This document shows positions 1 through 8,375 of a DNA stretch of 14,707 bases, in pieces. The notes beneath the pieces are model-generated. The model was not told the DNA's origin. It worked only from the letters and a program-made list of their open reading frames with translations, and ran no database searches. How positions within the stretch are numbered: the stretch's first letter is position 1; every line of letters begins with the position of its first letter. This stretch comes from JAFASC01 sp036265935 (GTDB lineage Bacteria > Pseudomonadota > Alphaproteobacteria > Rhizobiales > Beijerinckiaceae), in the NCBI GenBank assembly GCA_036265935.1, contig DATAOB010000083.1:1-14707 (forward strand). Direction: 5' to 3'. The position numbers and the translations under genes were made by a program.

Positions 1-2
1 GG

Positions 3-212
3 CATCTCGCCGACTTCGTCGACGCCTACAATTTCGGCCGACGCTTGAAGACGCTCAAAGGCCTCACGCCCTTCGAGTTCATCTCAAAATGCTGGACATC
101 CGACCCACAACGATTCAAACTCAACCCGCTCCAGCAAATGCCGGGACTGAACAGTTTATGGTGCTGCGACGCCGGCTCATTCGGAGGCTCGGTTCCATTA
201 ACGCTGCTGTGA
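3..212 (+). mobile_element. IS481-type transposase, C-terminal fragment (5' cut by window edge)
   Basis: An open frame from base 3 reads HLADFVDAYNFGRRLKTLKG, then LTPFEFISKCWTSDPQRF and PLQQMPGLN. This is the C-terminal end of the DDE integrase-core transposase found in IS481-type elements, where intact copies stop right after a PGLN(T)-like ending. Here the PGLN codons end at 152 but the frame stays open to a TGA at 210-212, through bases that look like host sequence. I see no terminal inverted repeat after the end of homology. The right end of the element has therefore probably been lost, and this is a remnant rather than an active copy. The 5' part lies outside the window, so whether the rest is intact cannot be judged. 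Family assignment is from remembered sequence patterns. Confidence 0.8.
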
Positions 213-559
213 CTCTGGGCGCGCTTATTTGCGCAACGGCGTCCCAGGCGCAAATACTTACGCCTTCGGTGCAAACTCCCGGTACGATCAGAGTGCAAAT
301 CAATTTGGGCGGGCCGGTTCCTGTGGCCTCCGGCGAGGATCAAAAGAAGCAGGTCGAAAATGCGCGCATGCAAATCTATGACAGCGCCAAGAAAGAATGC
401 GACCAGCTGTCGCTCTCATTCGACGCGCATTGCAGGCTGGTTACGCTAAATATCAACGTCAATAATCAAATTATCGGCACGACCCCGACGATCAACGCCA
501 ACGGATTTGCCGTCTACGAGCTCGATCCCGAACCGCAGACTTCGCCGCGCCGGCGGTGA
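158..559 (+). CDS. small exported protein of unknown function
   Basis: This encodes a 133-residue protein that I do not recognise. From the ATG at 158 it has an arginine-rich n-region (MVLRRRLIRR), a hydrophobic stretch at about residues 15-28 and a likely signal peptidase I site at ASQA|Q near residue 31. The protein is therefore probably periplasmic or secreted. The mature part is about 100 residues and holds a helical, charged stretch (QKKQVENARMQIYDSAKKEC) and two cysteines, C81 and C92, that could form a disulfide. The C-terminus is short and basic (SPRRR). An upstream in-frame ATG at 89 lies inside the transposase remnant and would place about 23 extra residues before the signal peptide, so 158 is preferred. 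The Shine-Dalgarno signal is weak. The gene converges with the dehydrogenase on the other strand, with six bases between the stop codons and no obvious terminator. Confidence 0.65.
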   Translation: MVLRRRLIRRLGSINAAVTLGALICATASQAQILTPSVQTPGTIRVQINLGGPVPVASGEDQKKQVENARMQIYDSAKKECDQLSLSFDAHCRLVTLNINVNNQIIGTTPTINANGFAVYELDPEPQTSPRRR

Positions 560-565
560 GGCGGC

Positions 566-1330
566 TTATCGCGGCTGCATCCTGATGGCTCCATCGAGGC
601 GGATGGTCTCGCCGTTGAGCATCGGGTTCTCGACGATATGCACTGCGAGCGCCGCAAACTCAGTGGGATCGCCGAGGCGCGAGGGGAACGGCACCTGCTT
701 GCCAAGGCTCTCCTGGGCTTCCGGCGGCAGACTTTCGAGGAGCGGGGTCAGAAATAGGCCGGGGGCGATCGTGTTCACCCGGATGCGATATTGCGCGAGA
801 TCGCGCGCGATCGGCAGCGTCATGCCGACAATGCCGCCCTTGGAGGCAGAATACGCAGCTTGGCCGATCTGGCCCTCATAGGCCGCGACACTCGCGGTAT
901 TGACGAAGGCCCCGCGCTCCTCCTCCTCCTCAACCTCCACCTCCCAGAGCCGCGCGGCGACGAGGCGGATCATGTTGAACGTGCCGATCAGGTTCACGTT
1001 GACGACGCGCTGGAACACTTCGAGCGGGAAGGGGCCCTTCTTGCTGATCGTGCGCGCCGCGGTGCCGATCCCGGCGCAGTTGATCAGGATGCGCGCCGGC
1101 CCATGCTTGCCTTCGGCCGCCTCGATCGCTGCCTGCGCCTCGGCCTCGCTGGTGACGTCGCCCTTAAGCCCGATCCCGCCGATCTCGGCGGCGACCTTCT
1201 CGGCGCCTTCGCGATTGACGTCGAGGCAGGCCACCCTTGCGCCGCGCGCCGCCAGCGCCCGCGCCGTCGCCGCGCCGAGGCCTGACCCGCCGCCGGTAAC
1301 GATGGCCGCAGCCTTGTCGATCCTCATCAC
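566..1330 (-). CDS. short-chain dehydrogenase, type II 3-hydroxyacyl-CoA dehydrogenase-like
   Basis: This is a 254-residue classical SDR. Visible motifs are the cofactor loop TGGGSGLG (residues 12-19), D37 after the second beta strand (favouring NAD over NADP), NCAG (84-87), N113, and the catalytic S147, Y160 and K164 in NTASVAAY and YSASK. The segment SVAAYEGQIGQAAYSASKGG and the ending MLNGETIRLDGAIRM match the HSD17B10/type II 3-hydroxyacyl-CoA dehydrogenase branch. These are cytoplasmic enzymes that oxidise short 3-hydroxyacyl-CoAs in fatty acid or branched-chain amino acid breakdown. Substrate assignment is by family. Residues 130-138 form an acidic run encoded by a CTC/GAG triplet repeat, where relatives usually carry a shorter mixed acidic loop. 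Two ATG codons start the gene (MM); either could be used. It is divergent from the NAD+ synthetase gene across 69 bases, and no partner beta-oxidation gene is visible here. Confidence 0.85.
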   Translation of the reverse strand: MMRIDKAAAIVTGGGSGLGAATARALAARGARVACLDVNREGAEKVAAEIGGIGLKGDVTSEAEAQAAIEAAEGKHGPARILINCAGIGTAARTISKKGPFPLEVFQRVVNVNLIGTFNMIRLVAARLWEVEVEEEEERGAFVNTASVAAYEGQIGQAAYSASKGGIVGMTLPIARDLAQYRIRVNTIAPGLFLTPLLESLPPEAQESLGKQVPFPSRLGDPTEFAALAVHIVENPMLNGETIRLDGAIRMQPR

Positions 1331-1399
1331 GCCTCCCAGTGTCTTGTAATACCGGCTTCGGATACGCTAGCCGGCACAGTCAAGGCAATCGGCAGCGAC

Positions 1400-3445
<2,046 letters not shown>

Positions 3446-3908
3446 GCTGGCGATGAAGAGGTCGAGTGAGCAAAAAAATGAAGCTGACAGCGACCTATTT
3501 TAATGACCTGGGTTGTGCGCGCGCGGCAGTTGGCGGGTTTGCGTAAAACCGCATGGCGAAACTCGCGCGCTGATGTCCGCTTTTCCTCCAAAGGCGGCGT
3601 GAAGGCGGACTTGACCGCATGACCGCAGGTCCGAGAAGGGCCATTACCGGAAGCCACCGATCGTTGAAATAGGCGCTTTATCACCGATACGCGTCGATCA
3701 AATAAGTTTAAGGTGACCAACCGGATGCACCGGCTCTTGGACGGCAATGTGAAACTTCCCCACTACAAGATTTCCGCATGTGGCCGCGGGCGCGCGGGCC
3801 GTTGCTGCTGGCGATACCGCGGATCGCAAGCCGCAAACCTACGTCCGGATCGTTTGATGGTCGGCTATGCCGCTGACACCGACCGATATACATGTATGGA
3901 GAAATAAC
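3446..3908 (+). other. 463-base intergenic region without a credible gene
   Basis: I find no convincing gene here. The short open frames are rich in Arg, Cys and Trp and have no family motifs. An imperfect hairpin can form between GTCCGC (3575-3580) and GCGGAC (3605-3610), extended by U-A and G-U pairs. No T-tract follows, so it is a poor terminator candidate for nadE. The stretch 3711-3770 looks vaguely like the end of a mobile element, but I could not name one. Just before the next gene, ATACATGTAT (3888-3897) is a perfect palindrome abutting the ribosome-binding site GGAG (3898-3901). The composition is more mixed and less codon-like than the flanking genes. Confidence 0.5.
3888..3897. promoter_or_regulatory. 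10-bp palindrome next to the ribosome-binding site of the binding-protein gene
   Basis: ATACATGTAT is perfectly self-complementary and ends directly before the GGAG Shine-Dalgarno at 3898-3901. The GGAG is spaced seven bases from the ATG at 3909. A repressor bound here would cover the ribosome-binding site or transcription start. It could equally be chance, since ten bases is short. No regulator gene is adjacent. Confidence 0.2.
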
Positions 3909-4688
3909 ATGAATCGACGAACCATTCTGAACATCTCTGCGACAATCGCATTGGGAGTTGCCTTGGTTAGCATCACTGCCGGCAGTATGGTAACTGCCGC
4001 TGATATTAAGCTCTTGTGCGCCGTGGCTTTGCATCCGGCAATTGACGCACTGATACCCGATTTTGAAAAATCATCGGGACACAAAGTAACGGTCGCCTAC
4101 GGAAATGCGGGCGCTATCGCGGACCGTTTTCAAAAGGGTGAGGCCGCCGATCTTGTGATAAACACTGCGCCACTGATGGGCCAACTTCGAGCGCAAGGCA
4201 AAGTCCTGGCTGGCGACGCCATCATTATCGCGAAGGTCGGTGTTGGTGTCTTCGTACGCATGGGTGCGGCGAAGCCCGACATCAGTTCGGCCGACGCCTT
4301 CAAACGCTCGATGTTGGCCGCAAGATCGGTTACTTATCCCGATCCGGTCGGAGGGGGTGCCAGTGGCATCTACATGGTCGATTTGCTCGAACGGTTGGGC
4401 GTCGCTGGGGAAATGAAACCCAAGACCAAGCTATCTCCGTCTGCGAAGGTGCTGTACGCAAGCGTTGCCAGCGGTGACATTGAGATCGGATTCAATCAAA
4501 TCAGCGAAGTCTTGGCTCAACCGACCGTCGAATTCGCTGGCCCGCTGCCGTCAGCGATTCAGAACCACACCCAGTTCGCCCCCGGCATGGTTACCGGCAG
4601 CAGTGAGACTGAAGCCGCAAGAGCGCTGATCACGTTCCTTTCCTCGCCTGCTACCCAGACGGTTCTGAAAGCAAAGGGGTTCGAATAA
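3909..4688 (+). CDS. ModA-like periplasmic substrate-binding protein (orphan)
   Basis: This 259-residue exported protein belongs to the molybdate-binding-protein-like (COG0725/ModA-type) solute-binding family. A basic start (MNRRT), a hydrophobic core at about residues 7-28 and a likely cleavage after TAA near residue 31 predict periplasmic export. The mature protein opens with IKLLCAVALHPAIDALIPDF, then SGHKVTVAYGNAGAI, GEAADLVINTAP, DPVGGGASGIYM, GDIEIGFNQISEV and a closing ALITFLSSPATQTVLKAKG, in the order of the family. True molybdate binders begin with a Ser-rich anion loop (AASL-like). Here that position reads CAVALHPA, so molybdate is not assured. The start at 3909 is supported by GGAG seven bases upstream; an in-frame ATG at 3867 would put 14 extra residues before the signal peptide. 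No permease or ATPase gene is nearby. Its lower GC than its neighbours suggests transfer or a fast-evolving paralog. Confidence 0.82.
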   Translation: MNRRTILNISATIALGVALVSITAGSMVTAADIKLLCAVALHPAIDALIPDFEKSSGHKVTVAYGNAGAIADRFQKGEAADLVINTAPLMGQLRAQGKVLAGDAIIIAKVGVGVFVRMGAAKPDISSADAFKRSMLAARSVTYPDPVGGGASGIYMVDLLERLGVAGEMKPKTKLSPSAKVLYASVASGDIEIGFNQISEVLAQPTVEFAGPLPSAIQNHTQFAPGMVTGSSETEAARALITFLSSPATQTVLKAKGFE

Positions 4689-4763
4689 ACTGCGTATGGC
4701 GTGCCGCCTCCGCTGGCGACTATTTACATAAATCCCGGCCTTCCCAAGATGATCCTTGTCAAT

Positions 4764-4773
4764 GCGTGCACGC
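4764..4773. promoter_or_regulatory. palindrome GCGTGCACGC upstream of the monooxygenase gene
   Basis: A perfect 10-bp palindrome lies in the 148-base gap before the monooxygenase gene, about 64 bases ahead of its ATG. This is a plausible operator position. I see no convincing -35/-10 pair around it, and no regulator gene is next to it. Chance occurrence in GC-rich DNA is quite possible. Confidence 0.15.
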
Positions 4774-4836
4774 TCTTGGCATTGGAGAGTTCAAAGCTAG
4801 TTCTTTTGCACTTCAAGAAGAGCAACGGGGACGCCC

Positions 4837-6027
4837 ATGTCGAAACCCATCCGCGCCGCCATCGTCGGCGGCGGCATCAGCGGCCTCTCAGCCGCACATG
4901 CACTGGCGCGGCGCGGCATCGACGTCATCGTCTACGAGCAGGCGGCTGCGCTCGGCGAGGTCGGCGCCGGCGTCTTCACCTATCCGAACGCGCTGCGGCC
5001 GCTCGAGCGGATGGGGCTCGGGCCGGCTTTTGCCAGGGTCGGTGCAAAGGTCGGGCCCGGCTCCGAATATTACCGCATGGACGGCACGCTTGTCGGCAAG
5101 GTGCTCACCACCGACTCCGCCGGCTGGAACGGCATGTACGGCATGCACCGCGCCGATCTCCTCAACATTTTCGCCAACGTGCTGCTGGCGAGTGCGGTGC
5201 GCACCGGCCACCGCTGTGTCGGCTTCGAGCAGGATCAGCGCGCCGCTTACGTGAAGTTCGACAACGGCAACATTGCCGAGGCGGACATCGTGATCGCCTG
5301 CGACGGCATCCACTCGACCTTGCAAAAATTCGTCGTCGAGCCGTCGCCGCCGGAATATTCGGGCTCGCGCGCCTACCGCGGGCTGATCGAGGCGAAGAAG
5401 CTGCCGAACTGGCGTAAGGAAGCGCATCAGATCTGGATGGGCGATGGCAAGCACTTCATGGTGTTTCCCGTCCGCCGCGGCGAGCTTTTGAATTACGTCG
5501 GCTTCGTCCCGACGAGCACCGAGACCATCGAATCCTGGTCGGCGATCGGCGACCGCGACGAGCTTGCCGCCTCGTTTGCCGGATGGGATTCTCGCGTGGT
5601 CGAGCTGCTCGACAAAGTCGAGACCTGCTTCTGGTGGGGCCTCTACGACCGGCGGCCGCTGGCGAAATGGACGAATGGCCGCCTGCTTCTCCTTGGCGAT
5701 GCCGCGCATGCGATGCTGCCGCATCTCGGGCAGGGCGCCAACCAGGGCATCGAGGACGGGGTTGCGCTGGCGATTTTCCTCGAAGGGCGAAGCGCCGACG
5801 AGGTCAGCGGCATCCTGCCGCAATTCGAGAAATTCCGCCGCGAGCGCACCGACGTTGTGCAGGCCGAGGCGCGGAGAAACGGGCTCCGTTACGATTCAAG
5901 GTCCGGCAGTCTCGAAGAGCGGGACAAGGAAATCGCCAGCTCGGCGATCTTCCGCAAGTGGCTCTACGACTATGATGTCGAAAAGGCCGCGACCGCCTAC
6001 CTGAGCCAGGCGCGCAGCGCCGCCTAA
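4837..6027 (+). CDS. FAD-dependent (group A) aromatic-type monooxygenase
   Basis: This 396-residue single-component flavoprotein monooxygenase belongs to the salicylate hydroxylase/3-hydroxybenzoate 6-hydroxylase/PHBH family. It has the N-terminal dinucleotide-binding loop GGGISGL (11-17) and E34 at the end of the second strand. The central DG motif follows (CDGIHS, 155-160), and the second FAD motif is GDAAHAMLPHLGQGANQGIED (287-307). Such enzymes use NAD(P)H and O2 to hydroxylate an aromatic or related ring in the cytoplasm. The sequence resembles the UbiH/salicylate 1-monooxygenase branch, but the exact substrate cannot be read from it. The ATG is preceded by GGGGA at 4827-4831 with five bases of spacing. 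The gene stands alone: no ring-cleavage dioxygenase, LysR regulator or reductase is adjacent. Codon usage is typical of the main genome, unlike the binding-protein gene before it. Confidence 0.88.
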   Translation: MSKPIRAAIVGGGISGLSAAHALARRGIDVIVYEQAAALGEVGAGVFTYPNALRPLERMGLGPAFARVGAKVGPGSEYYRMDGTLVGKVLTTDSAGWNGMYGMHRADLLNIFANVLLASAVRTGHRCVGFEQDQRAAYVKFDNGNIAEADIVIACDGIHSTLQKFVVEPSPPEYSGSRAYRGLIEAKKLPNWRKEAHQIWMGDGKHFMVFPVRRGELLNYVGFVPTSTETIESWSAIGDRDELAASFAGWDSRVVELLDKVETCFWWGLYDRRPLAKWTNGRLLLLGDAAHAMLPHLGQGANQGIEDGVALAIFLEGRSADEVSGILPQFEKFRRERTDVVQAEARRNGLRYDSRSGSLEERDKEIASSAIFRKWLYDYDVEKAATAYLSQARSAA

Positions 6028-6170
6028 CCGGCCAATCGTGGATAACCATACCCCGCGCTAATTGCGGCGATCTCGCACTTGCCGGCACTGGCCGGAACCA
6101 GCTTCTGATTTCGGCAGTTCTGCGGGGTAATGGCTCGCCCGGCGGATAGGGACGGGCAGAGGGGCCCGAG

Positions 6171-8147
6171 GTGGAGCGAGCGGAGCGGGTGGGCGCATCC
6201 CAGAGCGACGATGGCCGCTATCGGCTGCTCGTCGATGCGGTCACCGACTACGCGATCTACATGCTCGATCCGGCCGGCGTGGTCTCGAGCTGGAATCCGG
6301 GCGCGCGGCGATTCAAGGGTTACGAGCAGCCGGAAATCCTCGGCCAGCACTTCTCCCGGTTCTATACCGAGGAAGACCGCGCCTCCGGCTTGCCGGAACG
6401 GGCCCTGAAGACGGCGGTGGAAGAGGGCCGCTTCGAGCACGAGGGCTGGCGCGTCCGCAAGGACGGCTCGCGCTTTTGGGCCCACGTCATCATCGACCCG
6501 ATCCGCGACCCCTCGGGGCACCTCCTCGGCTTCGCCAAGGTCACGCGCGACTTGAGCGAGCGCAAGGCGGTCGAGGAAGAGCTCAGGCGAAGCGAGGAGC
6601 GCTTCCGCCTGCTCGTCCACGGCGTCACCGATTACGCCATCTACATGCTCGATCCCGAAGGACACGTGACCAACTGGAACGTGGGCGCCGAGCGCATCAA
6701 GGGTTACCTCGCCGACGAGATCGTCGGCCAGCATTTCTCCCGCTTCTATACCGAAGAGGATCGGGCCGCCGGACTGCCGCAGCACGCGCTCGAGACTGCC
6801 GCGCGCGAGGGACGCTTCGAGCGGGAAGGCTGGCGCGTCCGCAAGGACGGCACACTGTTTTGGGCGAATGTCGTCGTCGACGCCATTCGTAACGAGCGGG
6901 GACAATTGATCGGCTTCGCCAAGGTCACACGCGACATGACCGAGAAGCGGGAAGCGCAACGCGCCCTCGAGCAGGCGCAGGAGGCTTTGTTCCAGTCGCA
7001 GAAAATGGAAGCAGTCGGCCGGCTGACCGGTGGCGTCGCGCACGATTTCAACAATCTTCTCATGGCGGTGCTCGGTTCTCTTGAACTGTTGCGCAAACGT
7101 TTGCCCGATGACCCCCGCGTGACCGGGCTGCTCGAAAATGCCATCCAGGGGGCGCAGCGGGGCGCATCGCTGACCAAGCGCATGCTTGCCTTCGCCCGCC
7201 GCACGGAGCTCAATCCGGAGCCGCTCGACCTGCCGGCTCTCGTGCATGGGATGGCCGACCTGCTGCAGCGCTCGCTCGGCCCCTCGGTCCACATCGAGAC
7301 GCGTTTTCCGCTGAGCCTGCCGCCGGCGCGTGCCGATGCCAACCAGCTTGAGCTCGCGCTGCTGAACCTTGCCGTCAATGCGCGTGACGCGATGCCGGAC
7401 GGCGGCTCGATCGTGATCAGTGCGCGGGTCGATCCCGTCAGCGAGCCGAAGGACCACCTTTCTCCCGGCCGCTATGTCTGCCTCTGCGTGAGCGACAGCG
7501 GCGAGGGCATGGACGAAGACACGCTGGCGCGAGCCGCTGAACCTTTCTTCACCACCAAGGGCATCGGCAAGGGCACCGGGCTCGGATTGTCGATGGTCCA
7601 CGGCATGAGCGAGCAATCCGGCGGCCGGCTCGTCTTGAAGAGCCGCAAGGGCGAGGGCACGACCGCGGAGATTTGGCTGCCGGCCGCCGCCCAGCAGGCC
7701 GAAGCGGTCCTGCAGCCGGCGCATGCCGCGGCCCGGCCTTCCGATGAGGACGCGCGCTCGCTGGTCATCCTTGCGGTCGACGACGACGCCCTCGTCTTGA
7801 TGAATACGATCGCCATGCTGGAAGATCTCGGCCACACCGTGCTCGAAGCGGGGTCGGGCCAAGAGGCGCTCGACGTCTTCCGGCGGCAAAAGGATATCGA
7901 CGTCGTCATCACCGACCAGGCGATGCCGGTGATGACGGGAACGCAGCTCGCCGAGGCGATCAGAGCCGAGCGCCGCGATCTGCCGATCATCCTGGCGACC
8001 GGCTTCGCCGAGCTGCCGCCGGATGCGGGCGGCGATCTTTTGAAGCTCGATAAGCCTTTCCGTCAGGAAGACCTCGCCGATGCGATCTCTGCTGCCATGC
8101 AGAGGGAACAGCGTGCGAGCCGCGCGCGTCGGGCACGCGCGCATTGA
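6171..8147 (+). CDS. cytoplasmic hybrid histidine kinase, PAS-PAS-HisKA-HATPase_c-REC
   Basis: This is a 658-residue sensor kinase with its own receiver. PAS1 is at about residues 18-132 and PAS2 at 146-260. They align without gaps at a 128-residue offset and share DYAIYMLDP, GQHFSRFYTEEDRA, GWRVRKDG and GFAKVTRD. A short coiled linker (EAQRALEQAQEALFQSQ) leads into HisKA with the phospho-acceptor H291 in GGVAHDFNNLL. The ATPase domain has N399/N403 in LNLAVNARDAMP, DSGEGMD (442-448), PFFTTK and GTGLGLSMVHG. The receiver has acidic residues at D537-D539, phospho-acceptor D582, T610 and K628. No transmembrane segment is present, so the signal should be cytoplasmic. No DNA-binding output follows; phosphate must pass to a separate protein, and no regulator gene is adjacent. 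The GTG start at 6171 lies 24 bases after an in-frame TAG and behind GAGGGG; GTG 6189 is an alternative. Confidence 0.93.
   Translation: MERAERVGASQSDDGRYRLLVDAVTDYAIYMLDPAGVVSSWNPGARRFKGYEQPEILGQHFSRFYTEEDRASGLPERALKTAVEEGRFEHEGWRVRKDGSRFWAHVIIDPIRDPSGHLLGFAKVTRDLSERKAVEEELRRSEERFRLLVHGVTDYAIYMLDPEGHVTNWNVGAERIKGYLADEIVGQHFSRFYTEEDRAAGLPQHALETAAREGRFEREGWRVRKDGTLFWANVVVDAIRNERGQLIGFAKVTRDMTEKREAQRALEQAQEALFQSQKMEAVGRLTGGVAHDFNNLLMAVLGSLELLRKRLPDDPRVTGLLENAIQGAQRGASLTKRMLAFARRTELNPEPLDLPALVHGMADLLQRSLGPSVHIETRFPLSLPPARADANQLELALLNLAVNARDAMPDGGSIVISARVDPVSEPKDHLSPGRYVCLCVSDSGEGMDEDTLARAAEPFFTTKGIGKGTGLGLSMVHGMSEQSGGRLVLKSRKGEGTTAEIWLPAAAQQAEAVLQPAHAAARPSDEDARSLVILAVDDDALVLMNTIAMLEDLGHTVLEAGSGQEALDVFRRQKDIDVVITDQAMPVMTGTQLAEAIRAERRDLPIILATGFAELPPDAGGDLLKLDKPFRQEDLADAISAAMQREQRASRARRARAH
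6222..6950 (+). repeat. in-frame tandem duplication of a PAS domain (384-base period)
   Basis: The two PAS-coding segments (about 6222-6566 and 6606-6950) repeat with a period of 384 bases and no insertion or deletion. By eye about 80 of 115 aligned residues are identical. Some DNA stretches are almost unchanged, such as TTCTATACCGA at 6359-6369 and again at 6743-6753. This indicates a fairly recent internal duplication, or ongoing gene conversion, rather than two unrelated PAS domains. Confidence 0.85.
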
Positions 8148-8375
8148 TGCGCCGCGAAAGACGCTGTTTGCCGATTGACAGAAGCCATCGCGAAGATCAG
8201 CATTCGCGCATGGCTAAGAGCCGCCGCCAGCTCGCTACGAAAAAACTCAGCCCTCCGGGGACCGAGGATCTTCGCGCGCGCTAAACGTCGCAGCCTTAAA
8301 AAGATCGATCAGGACCCCGCCGGCTTCGACGGGGTTTTTTGTTGCCCATCCCGTCTCCGGTAGCAGGAGACGAAG
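8148..8375 (+). other. leader-like intergenic region with inverted repeats and a 24-codon ORF
   Basis: This 228-base gap holds several elements in order. TTGACA (8175-8180) could be a -35 box, though the -10 at the right distance (CAGCAT) is poor. CGCGAAGATC (8189-8198) is perfectly complementary to GATCTTCGCG (8267-8276), while its first six bases can instead pair with TTCGCG (8203-8208). A short ORF, ATG 8210 to TAA 8284, encodes MAKSRRQLATKKLSPPGTED and four more residues (LRAR). An intrinsic terminator (8315-8340) follows, then the start of the DapA-family gene. Together this could be a transcription attenuator or a small RNA. Equally it could be just the terminator of the kinase gene plus chance repeats. 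No recognisable riboswitch core is visible, and the lysine L-box is too large to fit. Confidence 0.3.
8315..8340 (+). terminator. Rho-independent terminator
   Basis: A stem forms between CCCCG (8315-8319) and CGGGG (8330-8334). After one mismatch it continues through CG/CG around a four-base loop (8323-8326), and six T residues follow at 8335-8340. It points in the direction of the surrounding plus-strand genes, 167 bases after the kinase stop and about 35 bases before the DapA-family start. It would end kinase transcripts or a short leader or small RNA starting in this gap. Confidence 0.85.

Noticed and set aside
3713..3907. A possible 64-residue gene before the binding protein
   Set aside because: No ribosome-binding site, odd composition (many Arg and Cys), no motif, and it runs into the next gene's ribosome-binding site.
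4790..4820. A sigma-54 (-24/-12) promoter near TTGGCATTGG upstream of the monooxygenase gene
   Set aside because: The GG element is present, but the GC element at the required spacing is missing.
4837..6027. Naming the monooxygenase salicylate hydroxylase or 3-hydroxybenzoate 6-hydroxylase
   Set aside because: The FAD motifs are shared by the whole group, and no degradation gene is adjacent to fix the substrate.
6024..8144. A 706-residue open frame antisense to the hybrid kinase
   Set aside because: It is the mirror of a GC-rich gene whose plus-strand product has every kinase and receiver motif. The antisense product is rich in Arg, Gly and Ala and shows no domain.
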